Notes: generated from the letters alone by a model not told the origin. A DNA stretch of 64,000 bases from Treponema sp. Marseille-Q3903 (GCF_014334335.1 NZ_JACSEU010000001.1:558001-622000), one strand, 5' to 3'. Shown: positions 1 to 9,383, numbered from the stretch's first letter. Numbers and translations: made by a program.

Positions 1-130
1 GTCCGGCATCTTTTTCACGTTCTTCTGTTTTTTGCTCCTGATTTGACGAGTTTAATAACTCTGTTCCTTCGGCAAAAAAAACGGCTGAGAACATAAAAAA
101 AATTGAAAAAAATAAAAACTTGCTTTTCAA
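1..130 (-). CDS. Exported protein, N-terminal fragment (cut by window edge)
   Basis: Only the first 43 codons are inside the window. A TTG start follows an AAGGGG Shine-Dalgarno site about 6 nt upstream, and the frame stays open to the edge. The translation starts with a basic-hydrophobic signal peptide (MKSKFLFFSIF..., with a likely cleavage after FFA) and then becomes polar and rich in Glu, Gln and Lys. The gene begins 24 nt after the stop of the lipoprotein gene at 155-1339, so it is probably the third gene of the same minus-strand operon. Function cannot be told from this fragment. A later start is possible, but the Shine-Dalgarno site and signal peptide fit this one. Confidence 0.6.
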   Translation of the reverse strand, partial: MKSKFLFFSIFFMFSAVFFAEGTELLNSSNQEQKTEEREKDAG

Positions 131-154
131 ATCGAGCCCCTTAAAATATAAGCT

Positions 155-1339
155 TTACAATATTTTTCCGTAAAGGGTTTTATCAATATTTACCTGAAGA
201 AATCCGCTTCGGCTTGTCTTATAAAATGAAGATTCTTCCCATGCCGCATAAAGCGTTGTTCCTGAGATGACAAAATCTGTGTAAAGGTAACCTGACGGAA
301 GTTTTGGGAGCCTAATCGCTACTGCTTTTCCTCCTCGAAGAATATGTTTGCCCGGCAATGCTCCTTCGATAAAGAGCGTTCCATCTTCAAAAAGTACGGC
401 GCTCCAGCTTCGCGAGATGATTGCCTTTGCCTGCAACTCTTTTTCCTGCGAGTTTGGAACTGAGTTTCCGTATGTTCTCGGGGAACTTCCGCCTTCGGTT
501 TTAACTTCAATGCTGAATGGCAGTTTTCTATGAAATCCATTGAGAAGCGATTTTATTCGTTCAGGGGCATTTGTGAAGTCGTGTTGTGAGCGTATGTTAC
601 GGAATGTTTCAGCATCGGACGGGGTTACAGTGATTTTTCCATTTGCGGTCGATGGAGAAAGCGAGAGCAGCGGAACTGTCGGATGGAATGTAACATAATT
701 AAAAGAATTCTTTGATTCCGAAACTGTTTTTATGCTACAAGCCCAGTTTAATCCGTCCCAAAATAAATCTGTAACTTCAGAATTTTTTTCTTGTGTTAAG
801 TTGCTGCAATCGATTATCGGGTAAGAAATCCCAGTAGCAATGTCATACTGCATTAAAAACAGATGTGCGGATTTGTTGTTTTTGTATTCGGCATCAGATA
901 TCGTGTCATTAAAAAAAGAGCTTTTGTAAACCGAAAAAATCGGTGTTTCATTTAAAAATAAAAGGTTGCCAGCTGTCCTGTTTGCAAAAAGATTCGGATC
1001 GGGGTTTAGAGTTATTTGTTCACCATTAAAAGTTAAAACGCCTAGTCTGTTTACAATTGCGATCGAGCTGGTTGCAGAATTGTTCGCTGATGAAATGCGG
1101 ATTGTTTCTGTCCATGGCTTTTGTGGTTTGTGTGGGGCGAGTTGAGGTTTTTCAATCTGTTTAAAATTGTTTTCTGTAAAATAAAACCATGAATGATTTA
1201 CTTTTTTTAACTCTAAAGGCAAAGACCCCAACTCAATTTCTGCTTTGTTTGCTCCATCTTTTTTACAACTTGTAATTGTAGATAAAGAAACTACTTCAAT
1301 TAAAAAGAGAAATCGTATTATTTTGCAAATTCTTTTCAT
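155..1339 (-). CDS. Putative lipoprotein of unknown function
   Basis: A 394-residue protein with a basic N-terminus, a hydrophobic stretch and a spirochaete-type lipobox (ITSC, Cys about residue 25), so it is predicted to be lipid-anchored in the cell envelope. The rest is soluble and rich in beta-forming and Ser/Thr residues; I recognise no domain. Its ATG overlaps the stop of the upstream lipoprotein gene by 4 nt (ATGA), which suggests translational coupling. An exported-protein fragment follows 24 nt downstream. The three genes together probably form a small envelope operon whose job I cannot name. Confidence 0.7.
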   Translation of the reverse strand: MKRICKIIRFLFLIEVVSLSTITSCKKDGANKAEIELGSLPLELKKVNHSWFYFTENNFKQIEKPQLAPHKPQKPWTETIRISSANNSATSSIAIVNRLGVLTFNGEQITLNPDPNLFANRTAGNLLFLNETPIFSVYKSSFFNDTISDAEYKNNKSAHLFLMQYDIATGISYPIIDCSNLTQEKNSEVTDLFWDGLNWACSIKTVSESKNSFNYVTFHPTVPLLSLSPSTANGKITVTPSDAETFRNIRSQHDFTNAPERIKSLLNGFHRKLPFSIEVKTEGGSSPRTYGNSVPNSQEKELQAKAIISRSWSAVLFEDGTLFIEGALPGKHILRGGKAVAIRLPKLPSGYLYTDFVISGTTLYAAWEESSFYKTSRSGFLQVNIDKTLYGKIL

Positions 1340-2172
1340 ATATCTTCAATGTATATCGGCAAAAAAATAATCTCAAGTGACACATTTTTTGCACTTTCGT
1401 AAGTGATAATGATTGCTGTTTCTTTGCCATTATACAATAAAACCTGTTTATTTTTTTTTAAACTTATCTTAGAATGCTCTCTTATTTTTTGATTTTCCGG
1501 GATATATGATGATAGAAAAGATGTTTCAAATGTTTTGTTTAATTCAGACAAATCATAAGATATGCAGCTTTTTGTATTTAATTGAGATGCTTTAAAATTC
1601 AAATTGCACAAATCGTGCAGGAATTTTTCCGACTCTAAAAACCATGGATTGTGTTCCGTTTTTAACATTGTCTCGCATGCTTTTTGCCAGTTAAAAGTTC
1701 CGATAAATTTATTTAGTTTCTGTGTTGAAATTCCGGTTTCTATTTTGCTCAAGAAAATTTTTGCCATCAAAGATGCTGCAATCCCTTTTTCCCATTCAAA
1801 TTTTGCATCATCAGCTTTGTAGTTCCAAGGATAGATAAATCCTGCCGGCATAAAATATTGTGTCTGATAATTGTCCTGTGTAAGCGTGATTGGGTATGCG
1901 AGAGTGCAAAACGGGGTGTGCCTCTTTACGGATAATTCTATAGTTTCCTGATTAGTAAAATAAGTTTTGCAGTCTTCGGCGCTTCGGATTTCGATTTTCC
2001 ATTTTGAAAGCGGCGGATAGTTTTCAGAAAAACCGTCGTTCGGCGGCCATTGCGGAAGTTTGAGCCGGATTGTTTCAAAAGCTTTGTCTGCATGAAAAGT
2101 GCAGCCGGAAAATAAGCCGAGCACAAATGCCCCTACAATCGGCAATAAAAACGCTAAATTAAATTTCTTCAT
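1336..2172 (-). CDS. Putative lipoprotein of unknown function
   Basis: A 278-residue protein with a signal sequence ending in the lipobox FSGC (Cys about residue 24), predicted to be an envelope lipoprotein. The mature part has no domain I recognise. It is the first of three coupled minus-strand genes for exported proteins, with an ATGA overlap to the next. No clear Shine-Dalgarno site precedes the ATG; the upstream DNA is very AT-rich and holds TATTAA six nt before the start, so it may also be a leaderless start. Confidence 0.7.
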   Translation of the reverse strand: MKKFNLAFLLPIVGAFVLGLFSGCTFHADKAFETIRLKLPQWPPNDGFSENYPPLSKWKIEIRSAEDCKTYFTNQETIELSVKRHTPFCTLAYPITLTQDNYQTQYFMPAGFIYPWNYKADDAKFEWEKGIAASLMAKIFLSKIETGISTQKLNKFIGTFNWQKACETMLKTEHNPWFLESEKFLHDLCNLNFKASQLNTKSCISYDLSELNKTFETSFLSSYIPENQKIREHSKISLKKNKQVLLYNGKETAIIITYESAKNVSLEIIFLPIYIEDI

Positions 2173-2234
2173 AATATATTAATAGACGCGAATGTGAGTT
2201 TTTATGAAGTTATTTTAGGAAGTATTTTTGGAAA

Positions 2235-2684
2235 TTATTCAAACTTTGCAATTTCTTTTTGACAGAGGCTATCGCAAAGTTCATTGTATTCAACGCCTGC
2301 ATGCCCTTTTACCCATTTCCATGTCACGTTGAGGGCGGAGTTCAGTTCGTCGAGTTTAACCCAAAGGTCTTGATTTTTTACAGGCTTTTTATCTGAAGTT
2401 TTCCAGCCTTTTGCTTTCCAGCTCTTAATCCATGTCGTAATTCCGTTTTTTACATACTGACTGTCGATGTTTACCGTGACGTGTTTTGCAGCAAAAGATT
2501 GAGTGTTTTGAACTATAGAGAGCGCAGCTATTGCCGCTGTGAGTTCCATTCGGTTGTTAGTAGTCATGCTTTCGCCACCTGAAACTTGTTTTGCAACTCC
2601 ATCAGCGATAACTACAACTGCCCAGCCGCCAGGACCAGGGTTCCCATGGCAACCGCCATCTGTATATATGATAATTTCGTCCAT
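2235..2684 (-). CDS. rnhA: Ribonuclease HI
   Basis: A 149-residue type 1 RNase H that cleaves the RNA strand of RNA-DNA hybrids, for example primers and R-loops. The catalytic set is visible: D9 in YTDGG, E47 in RMELTA, D74 in NIDSQYV and D138 near the C-terminus, with H128 in KGHAG. The length is typical of the bacterial enzyme. The ATG has an AAGG Shine-Dalgarno site. It sits 29 nt downstream of hisB on the same strand, so it is probably co-transcribed with hisG and hisB, although it has no link to histidine synthesis. Confidence 0.95.
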   Translation of the reverse strand: MDEIIIYTDGGCHGNPGPGGWAVVVIADGVAKQVSGGESMTTNNRMELTAAIAALSIVQNTQSFAAKHVTVNIDSQYVKNGITTWIKSWKAKGWKTSDKKPVKNQDLWVKLDELNSALNVTWKWVKGHAGVEYNELCDSLCQKEIAKFE

Positions 2685-2713
2685 AATTTACCTTTTGAGT
2701 TTTTGATAAACAG

Positions 2714-3331
2714 TTAAATCAAAATGCCTTTTGTTGAAGGAATGCTGCCGCCTCGTCGAACATCGATTTCTACTGCGTTTCTGATCGCCCTGCTTACGGC
2801 TTTGAAACACGCTTCAATTTTATGGTGATCGCTTCTTCCTCGAATAACATCTAAGTGTAAGTTGCACTGAGCGCTGTTTACAAACCCTTGCCAAAAATCT
2901 TCAAAACAATCTGTCTGAAAAGAAGATTGCTTTCCTTCGTTTAAAGAAATTAGAGGGATTCCCGTCAGCTGAGAGTTGCACACAAGAAAAGGGCGTCCGC
3001 CAAAATCAACGGCGGCTTGAGCAAGAGTTTCATCCATCGGATATATAAAAAAACCGCTTCTGTATATTCCGGCACAATCTTTGAGTGCTATTTTAAAACA
3101 TTCTCCGAGCACGATTCCCGTATCTTCGATTGTGTGGTGCTGGTCAACATGCAGGTCGCCTTTGATTGTCCCTGTCAAATCAAAAAGTCCGTGCTTGCAA
3201 AAAGAGCAGAGCATGTGGTCAAAAAAGCCGATAGGATTTTCTACCTGATATTTTCCGGATCCATCGATGTTTAATGTCAATTCAATCTGAGTTTCGCCAG
3301 TTGTTCGTTTTACAGAAGCTGTTCTCGCCAT
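2714..3331 (-). CDS. hisB: Imidazoleglycerol-phosphate dehydratase
   Basis: A 205-residue monofunctional enzyme that dehydrates imidazole glycerol phosphate to imidazole acetol phosphate, the sixth step of histidine synthesis. The two metal-binding motifs are present: DQHHTIED at residues 63-70 and SDHHKIE near residue 165, and the C-terminus carries the usual PSTKG. No phosphatase domain is fused, unlike in enteric bacteria. A separate PHP-type histidinol phosphatase is encoded at 41183-42046. The start has a GAGAGG Shine-Dalgarno site. It lies 15 nt after hisG, in the same operon. Confidence 0.95.
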   Translation of the reverse strand: MARTASVKRTTGETQIELTLNIDGSGKYQVENPIGFFDHMLCSFCKHGLFDLTGTIKGDLHVDQHHTIEDTGIVLGECFKIALKDCAGIYRSGFFIYPMDETLAQAAVDFGGRPFLVCNSQLTGIPLISLNEGKQSSFQTDCFEDFWQGFVNSAQCNLHLDVIRGRSDHHKIEACFKAVSRAIRNAVEIDVRRGGSIPSTKGILI

Positions 3332-3346
3332 ATTTTGCCTCTCAAC

Positions 3347-4219
3347 TTAGAGTATTACTTTTCGTAATTCGTATTCAACTATATCTGTAGCGCCGAGACT
3401 CTGCAATTTAGGAAGCAATGTCGGAACATCTGATTTTTTTACGGCGATTTTAACCGCATAGCCGTTGCCGCCAAAAAGAGGGCTTACTGTCGGGCTTTTC
3501 ATTGCGGGGCTTCCTTTAATCAGCGCGTCAAAATTCTTTTCTGAACAATTCATTTCAAGCATAACTCTGCTGCGCGCGTTCAAAACGCTTTCAAACAGCA
3601 TTTTTAATTCCATAATTTTTTGTTTTTTTTCAGGATTGTTCATCGCCTTTTTTGAAGCGTACATTCTCGTCGAACTTTCCATCAAAGTGTCTACAATCTT
3701 GAGCCTGTTTGCTTTTAATGAAGACCCTGTCGAAGTGTTGTCAATCAAAATCTGAGCGATAGAATCGTCCTTATCCTGCACAAACCCTTCAGAAGTCCCC
3801 CATGTTCTAAAAATCGTACCGTTTATTTTTTTATCATCTACCCACTTTTTGCTTAAAGTCTGATATTCTGTGGCGATTGTAACATTTGATTTTAAAAGAG
3901 CATCAAAGTCGCGAGATTCAGGGATTGCAGCTACAATTCTAACAGGATCGAAACCTAAATCCATAATTTCTTCAACATCGTCTTGTGTGCAGTTTTCGTA
4001 AACCCAATCTTTTCCTGAAAATCCGACATCGGCTTTGTCATTCGCAAGAAGAAGGCTTGTAATCTGTGGTTTTACAACTTGAAAAGCGAGGTCTTCCTGA
4101 TTTGTTGAAGGAAAATACGTTCTATCTGGGAGATGGATTGAAATACCGGCATCGCTTAGTAATTGATAAACAGACTCATAAATGCGTCCTTTTGCAAGCA
4201 AAATTTTTAATTTCTCCAT
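3347..4219 (-). CDS. hisG: ATP phosphoribosyltransferase, long form
   Basis: Catalyses the first and normally feedback-regulated step of histidine synthesis, joining ATP and PRPP. The N-terminus has the family's AKGR element, and at about 290 residues it is the long form with a C-terminal regulatory ACT-like domain (the last 80 residues, ending VEYELRKVIL), so it should not need HisZ. I chose the ATG at 4219 (MEKLKILLAKGR) because a GGAG site lies 7 nt before it. An in-frame GTG at 4243 would add eight residues but has a poorer site. First gene of the hisG-hisB-rnhA run. Confidence 0.92.
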   Translation of the reverse strand: MEKLKILLAKGRIYESVYQLLSDAGISIHLPDRTYFPSTNQEDLAFQVVKPQITSLLLANDKADVGFSGKDWVYENCTQDDVEEIMDLGFDPVRIVAAIPESRDFDALLKSNVTIATEYQTLSKKWVDDKKINGTIFRTWGTSEGFVQDKDDSIAQILIDNTSTGSSLKANRLKIVDTLMESSTRMYASKKAMNNPEKKQKIMELKMLFESVLNARSRVMLEMNCSEKNFDALIKGSPAMKSPTVSPLFGGNGYAVKIAVKKSDVPTLLPKLQSLGATDIVEYELRKVIL

Positions 4220-4370
4220 TTTATTCTCCAAATATCCAGCCACCTTTACGTAACCTTATTTTCTTTAATTATAATAAAGAATAACTCATATTTCAATGCG
4301 TCATCTTTTAATTTTCCGTTCAATCATTTATAATTCAACAGTACTCGATAATTTTAAAGGATCTCTAATT

Positions 4371-6011
4371 ATGCCTATTACAGAATATCTCGAAACTAAC
4401 GCAAAAAAATATCCAAATGATTGTGCTCTTGTAGAATTAAACCCGGAAATGCGCGACACTCGTCGAATCACATGGAAAGAATATGATTTAACTCAACCTG
4501 AACCGAATCTCCCTTATCGGCGTGAAATCAGCTGGTGTATTTTTAATGAAAAGGCTAATCGCTGTGCACATTACCTTTTGGAACGCGGCATTCATCGCGG
4601 TGACAAAGTCGGCATTCTTATGATGAATTGCCTTGAATGGCTGCCGATTTATTTCGGTATTTTGAAAACAGGAGCACTCGCTGTTCCTTTAAACTTTCGC
4701 TACTCATCTGATGAAATCGACTATTGTCTAAATCTCGCTGATATTTCTGTTTTATTTTTTGGTCCTGAATTTATAGGACGACTTGAGGCGATTTCCGAAA
4801 AAATTATGCAGCACCGCCTTTTGATATATGTTGGAGATGGGCTTCCTCCAACTTTTTCTGAAAGTTACATTTTGTCTGTAATGAATTATTCTTCAGAAAA
4901 TTTAAACCTCAAAATCACTGATGATGATGACGCTGCAATTTATTTTTCTTCTGGGACGACGGGATTTCCAAAAGCAATCTTGCATAAACACCGCGCATTG
5001 ATGCATTCTGCCGCATGTGAACAAAAACATCATAGTCAGACTAAAGACGATGTTTTTCTCTGTATCCCGCCACTATATCACACTGGGGCAAAAATGCACT
5101 GGTTTGGTTCGTTGATAAGCGGAAGCAAAGCTGTTTTATTGCGCGGAACAAAACCTGATGTTATTTTAAAAGCAGTCAGCGACGAAAAATGTACAATTGT
5201 CTGGCTGCTCGTCCCTTGGGCTCAAGATATCCTCGTCGCAATAGAAAACGAAACTGTAAAACTCGACGAATATCAGCTTTCACAGTGGAGATTGATGCAT
5301 ATCGGCGCTCAACCTGTTCCAAAAAAACTTATTGAAAACTGGTTGAAATTCTTTCCGAACCATGATTACGATACAAATTATGGGCTTTCAGAATCTATTG
5401 GGCCTGGATGCGTCCATCTTGGAGTTGGAAATATCAACAAAGTTGGTGCAATCGGAGTGCCGGGTTACGGTTGGAAAACTAAAATAGTCGATGAGCGGCG
5501 TCGCGAAGTTCCACAAGGCGAGGTAGGAGAACTCGCAGTTTTCGGACCTGGCGTCATGACGTGCTATTACAAAAATCAAAAAGCGACAGATGAAGTTATG
5601 GATAAAGATGGCTGGCTGTATACAGGAGATATGGCTCAGATAGATAAAGATGGATTTATATATCTTGTTGACCGCAAAAAAGATGTTATCATCACTGGCG
5701 GTGAAAACTTGTATCCTGTTCAGATAGAAGACTTTTTGCACAAAATGGATGCAATCAAAGATGTCGCTGTCATCGGGCTTGCTGACCACCGACTTGGCGA
5801 GATAGCTGCGGCAATCGTTGAACTTAAAGAAGGCTATGACTGCACGGAAGATGATATAAATAATTTTTGCATGGAACTTCCAAAATACAAACGTCCTAGA
5901 AAAATTATATTTGCTAAAATTCCTCGAAATCCAACAGGCAAAATTGAAAAACCGAAACTTCGAGAATTGTACAGAACTGAAGACCCTTTCAAAGTTATGC
6001 AGTCTGATTAA
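4371..6011 (+). CDS. AMP-forming acyl-CoA synthetase
   Basis: A 546-residue member of the ANL superfamily that activates a carboxylic acid with ATP and loads it on CoA. The P-loop-like motif SSGTTGFPKA is at about residue 192, the YTGD motif at about 416 and the catalytic-lysine region PTGKIEK at about 520. It resembles FadD or medium-chain CoA ligases; the substrate cannot be fixed from sequence. The ATG at 4371 has an AAAGGA Shine-Dalgarno site. The frame is open to an ATG at 4296, but that lies close to a TATAAT box (4270-4275) and has no ribosome site. Transcribed divergently from hisG. Confidence 0.88.
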   Translation: MPITEYLETNAKKYPNDCALVELNPEMRDTRRITWKEYDLTQPEPNLPYRREISWCIFNEKANRCAHYLLERGIHRGDKVGILMMNCLEWLPIYFGILKTGALAVPLNFRYSSDEIDYCLNLADISVLFFGPEFIGRLEAISEKIMQHRLLIYVGDGLPPTFSESYILSVMNYSSENLNLKITDDDDAAIYFSSGTTGFPKAILHKHRALMHSAACEQKHHSQTKDDVFLCIPPLYHTGAKMHWFGSLISGSKAVLLRGTKPDVILKAVSDEKCTIVWLLVPWAQDILVAIENETVKLDEYQLSQWRLMHIGAQPVPKKLIENWLKFFPNHDYDTNYGLSESIGPGCVHLGVGNINKVGAIGVPGYGWKTKIVDERRREVPQGEVGELAVFGPGVMTCYYKNQKATDEVMDKDGWLYTGDMAQIDKDGFIYLVDRKKDVIITGGENLYPVQIEDFLHKMDAIKDVAVIGLADHRLGEIAAAIVELKEGYDCTEDDINNFCMELPKYKRPRKIIFAKIPRNPTGKIEKPKLRELYRTEDPFKVMQSD

Positions 6012-6054
6012 ATAGCTTTGTTAATTTATTTTGTATTTACTTTTTTTATTTCGA

Positions 6055-6063
6055 TGATATAAT
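6055..6063 (+). promoter_or_regulatory. Extended -10 promoter of the rubredoxin gene
   Basis: TGATATAAT, a perfect -10 with an upstream TG, about 32 nt before the rubredoxin ATG. It gives a short leader with a GGGG Shine-Dalgarno site. No good -35 is visible. Confidence 0.5.
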
Positions 6064-6094
6064 ATGACATATAGATTTTTTAATGGGGTACGTC

Positions 6095-6253
6095 ATGGAA
6101 AGAATGCAATGCGATAAATGCGGACATATTTACGATAAGGAAGAAGGGGATAAAAAAAATAACGTTGCTCCTGGAACTGCTTGGGCTGATGTTCCGGCAG
6201 ATTATAAATGTCCCGAATGTGGAGCTGGAAAAGAAAGTTTTATTGTTGAGTAG
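6095..6253 (+). CDS. Rubredoxin
   Basis: A 52-residue protein, small enough to be missed by length filters. It has the two rubredoxin knuckles that bind one iron with four cysteines: CDKCG at residues 6-10 and CPECGA at residues 39-44, with the conserved APGT-W-DVP stretch between them. It is a one-electron carrier; in anaerobes such proteins commonly feed superoxide reductase or rubrerythrin, which is a family inference since neither partner is in this window. Its own extended -10 promoter and an SD (GGGG) lie upstream, and a probable terminator follows. Confidence 0.95.
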   Translation: MERMQCDKCGHIYDKEEGDKKNNVAPGTAWADVPADYKCPECGAGKESFIVE

Positions 6254-6283
6254 AAATTTGTCGTAGATTTTGTTCAGAATTAC

Positions 6284-6329
6284 GCGCGCCTAAAATTTGG
6301 AAACAGATTGAATGGTGCGCTTTTTTTTT
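6284..6329. terminator. Probable terminator after rubredoxin
   Basis: GCGCGCC at 6284-6290 pairs with GGTGCGC at 6314-6320 (one G-U pair), followed by nine T. The 23-nt loop is long, so confidence is moderate. It lies between convergent genes. Confidence 0.5.
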
Positions 6330-6341
6330 CAATTATTTTTT

Positions 6342-6722
6342 TTATGCGTCAATTTGAAATAATTCACCAGCCTGCGGTTTTGCCCCGTTTACTAAATAAG
6401 GCGTTTGTGTGATTGTTTGTTTCAACTGTTTTTGAAAGTTTTCAATAAGTTGCTGTACTCTTTCCTCGCTCATATCGCTGATTGATTCTTTTGGTTGGTT
6501 TTTTATTGCAGATAGGCGGTCAATCAGTGAATTGAGAATTCTTATCTTGCTGATTGAAACTCCCTGTTGATTGCCTTTTGCAGCGACTCCTGAGACATGG
6601 TCAAAATTTGAGTAGAGAACTGCGGAACGAGCTACCGGTACATAAAGTTTTCCGCTTACACCTGATGAAACAAGGCTGTTTGAGAAAGAATAAGCATTTA
6701 TGACACTTGATAAACTTGTCAT
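6342..6722 (-). CDS. Conserved-looking hypothetical protein
   Basis: A 126-residue protein I do not recognise. It has no clear signal peptide or membrane span. The N-terminal half is rich in Ser, Val and Gly, while the C-terminal half has an amphipathic helix pattern (SEERVQQLIENFQKQLKQT) that could form a coiled coil. A clear AAGGAG Shine-Dalgarno site precedes the ATG, which supports a real gene. It is followed by the convergent rubredoxin terminator. Upstream is the permease gene at 6780, on the same strand 57 nt away. Confidence 0.6.
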   Translation of the reverse strand: MTSLSSVINAYSFSNSLVSSGVSGKLYVPVARSAVLYSNFDHVSGVAAKGNQQGVSISKIRILNSLIDRLSAIKNQPKESISDMSEERVQQLIENFQKQLKQTITQTPYLVNGAKPQAGELFQIDA

Positions 6723-6779
6723 TTTTCCGCAACTCCTTACTTTTATGTTCGGAAAGTTGCAGAAAAAGATTAGAAAAAG

Positions 6780-8102
6780 TTATGCCCAGACGAGCCAGAG
6801 CGTTAAAGCACCTGCCAGCGTAGTCAAAAGTGTAAAAGGTGCCGACAGTTTTAAAAATCCGCCGAATGTAATAGGGTGAGATTCTTTTTTTAGAATTCCC
6901 ATTGCGACGACATTTGCAGAAGCGCCAAAAGGAGTTAAGTTTCCGCCGAGACACGAGCCGAGCAAAAGTGCAAACATGTAGAGTTCTTTGTTTACGTTCA
7001 TACTTGTTGCAAGAGATCCGGCAACAGGTAGCATGACGATGATGTACGGAACATTGTCGACAAATCCTGAAATCAATACGGAAAAAGCGAGAATGAGGAT
7101 AAACCCTGCAAATCTATTGCCTGATGTCACACGTGCAAGCAACGATGCAAAATCGTCGAGCAAGCCTGTTTCGCTTATCGCTCCAACAACAATAAAGATT
7201 CCGATTAAAAATCCGATTGTTTCCCAGTCCAGCTCTTTTACGAGTGTTTTGACTTCATTAAAAGTTTTTTTCTGATTGAACCGATACCATATCAATCCGA
7301 TTATTCCAAGTGCAAATACAAAACATCCTGAGCCGTATCCGAGCTCTGTGCTTAAAAAAGAAATGCCGGCTAAGCCGAAAATCATTGCTATCAAGAGCGA
7401 CAAAGGAAAGTATGAAATAATTTTTTCTTTTTCAACTGCTGTTTTTTCTTTTACTCGGCAAAAAAAACAATAGAAGAAAATGCAGCCTACGAGCATGCCA
7501 GCCTGAATGAAAAAGAATATTGAAAGCTTTCCGCCGTGAATAAAAAAATCGTTAAAATTATAATGCGCATAAGAAGCAAAAATCATGCTTGGGGGGTCTC
7601 CGACAAGAGTTGCTGTTCCCTCAAGGTTAGACATAACAGCAAGGCCAATCATAAACGGAACAGGATTGAGTTTGAGTTTTTTAGAAAGTGCGAGAGCGAT
7701 TGGGGCCATCACAAGGACTGTCGCGACATTTTCAACAAAAATTGAGATGATGCCTGTCATTGCGAGAATCAAAACTACAGCGATTCCTGCACTGCGCGAA
7801 TGTTCAACAATCAAGTCGGCAATTCCTGCCGGAACTTTTGAATAGATAAACAGCGCAGCAATCGTCATGCTTCCGACATAAATCATCAAGACATTCCAGT
7901 TGATCAATTCAAACAAGAAGTGATATACGAGCAAAGACAAAGATGTTTGGGTTGTAAAAACATTTTCTCTGAATACGAGGCTGAGTATTACAACCAAAAT
8001 TGCTGCCCCTGTCGTGATCCATGCTTTTTTATCTTGAAAGATAATTACAAAAGTGTACATTATCAATGCGATGGCGAGAATCAGCCATTTAATTTCAAAC
8101 AT
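6780..8102 (-). CDS. ArsB/NhaD-family (ion transporter superfamily) permease
   Basis: A 440-residue integral membrane protein with about eleven or twelve hydrophobic segments. It has the two inverted-repeat signature loops of the IT superfamily: GTATLVGDPPSMI at about residue 160 and GGNLTPFGASANVVA at about 390. This places it with ArsB, NhaD and SLC13-like carriers in the inner membrane. Substrate is uncertain: arsenite, Na+/H+ exchange or an organic anion are all possible. No arsR or arsC neighbour supports arsenic resistance. Confidence 0.85.
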   Translation of the reverse strand: MFEIKWLILAIALIMYTFVIIFQDKKAWITTGAAILVVILSLVFRENVFTTQTSLSLLVYHFLFELINWNVLMIYVGSMTIAALFIYSKVPAGIADLIVEHSRSAGIAVVLILAMTGIISIFVENVATVLVMAPIALALSKKLKLNPVPFMIGLAVMSNLEGTATLVGDPPSMIFASYAHYNFNDFFIHGGKLSIFFFIQAGMLVGCIFFYCFFCRVKEKTAVEKEKIISYFPLSLLIAMIFGLAGISFLSTELGYGSGCFVFALGIIGLIWYRFNQKKTFNEVKTLVKELDWETIGFLIGIFIVVGAISETGLLDDFASLLARVTSGNRFAGFILILAFSVLISGFVDNVPYIIVMLPVAGSLATSMNVNKELYMFALLLGSCLGGNLTPFGASANVVAMGILKKESHPITFGGFLKLSAPFTLLTTLAGALTLWLVWA

Positions 8103-8207
8103 ATTGCTCCTTGTGTTGGATAACCGATGTAACTGTGCAAAAACGTATGTAACGTATGTTTTTGTACAATCTCTTTTGTTTGCCGGATACTTTTTGTTGA
8201 TAAATCT

Positions 8208-9338
8208 TTAAACATTAAACTTAAAGAAAAGCACGTCTCCGTCTTGTACAACGTATTCTTTTCCTTCCTGACGATATTTTCCGGCAGCTTTGATTGAGGC
8301 TTCGTCTTTGTACTGTCTAAGATCATCGATTGTGTACGCTTCGGCTTTGATAAAACCTTTTTCAAAATCAGTGTGAATAACTCCTGCGGCTCGAGGTGCT
8401 TTGTCGCCTGCGTGAATTGTCCACGCGCGGCATTCATCTGGTCCACCTGTAAAAAAAGTTCTCAGTCCCATAAGATGATATGTTTTGCGAGCTAAAACCG
8501 AAAGCCCGCTTTCTGTAAGACCGACGCTCTCCATGAACTCTTTTTTGTCAGCCGACTCTGTAATTTCTGCAAGGTCTGATTCGAATTTTCCGCATATCAC
8601 AACTACTTCAGATTTTTCTTCATCGGCGTATTTTTTGACAATTTCAACGTATTTGTTTGTGCCTTTTGATATTGTGTCTTCGTCAACGTTTGCGACATAT
8701 ATTGTCGGTTTCATAGTTAGGAGAAACATATCGTAAACCGCATTTTTTTCATCGTCAGAGAGGTTTGCAGTGCGAGCGCATTTTCCGTCCTGAAGCAGCG
8801 GTTTGATTTTTGCAATCGCACTTATCAACGGTGCATATTTTTTTTCTTCTTCGTGACCGAGTGAGCGGATTGCGCGCGTCACTTTATCTTGGCGGACTTC
8901 GATCGTGTTCAAATCTGCCTGACAAAGCTCCCAATTTATTGTGAGGATATCAGATTCAGGGTCGATTGGAGCAGCTTCGTTTGCGTTTTCACGAACATGC
9001 ATGATATCAGGATTGTCAAAACAGCGGACAACGTGGGCAATTACAGAACATTCGCGGATGTTCGCAAGGAATTTGTTTCCAAGCCCTTCTCCTTGAGCGG
9101 CTCCTTTGATTAAGCCTGCTATATCTACAAACTTTACAGTGGCAGGAGTTTTCTTTTTTGGATTGTGAATGCTTGCTAAAAAATCAAGGCGCTCATCAGG
9201 TAAATCAACAATCCCGATATTCGGGTCGATTGTGCAGAAAGGAAAATTTTCTGCGGCGGCAGGAGCAGCTGTTAAAGCCGAAAAAATGGTTGATTTACCG
9301 ACGTTCGGCAATCCTACAATTCCACATTCTAGTGACAT
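8208..9338 (-). CDS. ychF: Ribosome-binding ATPase YchF/OLA1
   Basis: A 376-residue Obg-related protein. The P-loop is GLPNVGKST at residues 8-16, switch II is DIAGLIKGA, and the G4 position reads NVDE rather than NKxD, the known change that gives ATP preference. A TGS domain occupies the C-terminal 80 residues. Family members bind ribosomes and act in translation and stress control. The start has a GAGG site. It lies upstream of the permease gene by about 100 nt. Confidence 0.95.
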   Translation of the reverse strand: MSLECGIVGLPNVGKSTIFSALTAAPAAAENFPFCTIDPNIGIVDLPDERLDFLASIHNPKKKTPATVKFVDIAGLIKGAAQGEGLGNKFLANIRECSVIAHVVRCFDNPDIMHVRENANEAAPIDPESDILTINWELCQADLNTIEVRQDKVTRAIRSLGHEEEKKYAPLISAIAKIKPLLQDGKCARTANLSDDEKNAVYDMFLLTMKPTIYVANVDEDTISKGTNKYVEIVKKYADEEKSEVVVICGKFESDLAEITESADKKEFMESVGLTESGLSVLARKTYHLMGLRTFFTGGPDECRAWTIHAGDKAPRAAGVIHTDFEKGFIKAEAYTIDDLRQYKDEASIKAAGKYRQEGKEYVVQDGDVLFFKFNV

Positions 9339-9383
9339 ATATAAACCTCAAATAAAAATTGTTTATGAAATAAAATAAATCGA

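Noticed and set aside
4220-4243. GTG start extending hisG by eight residues
   Set aside because: The ATG at 4219 has a better ribosome site at normal spacing.
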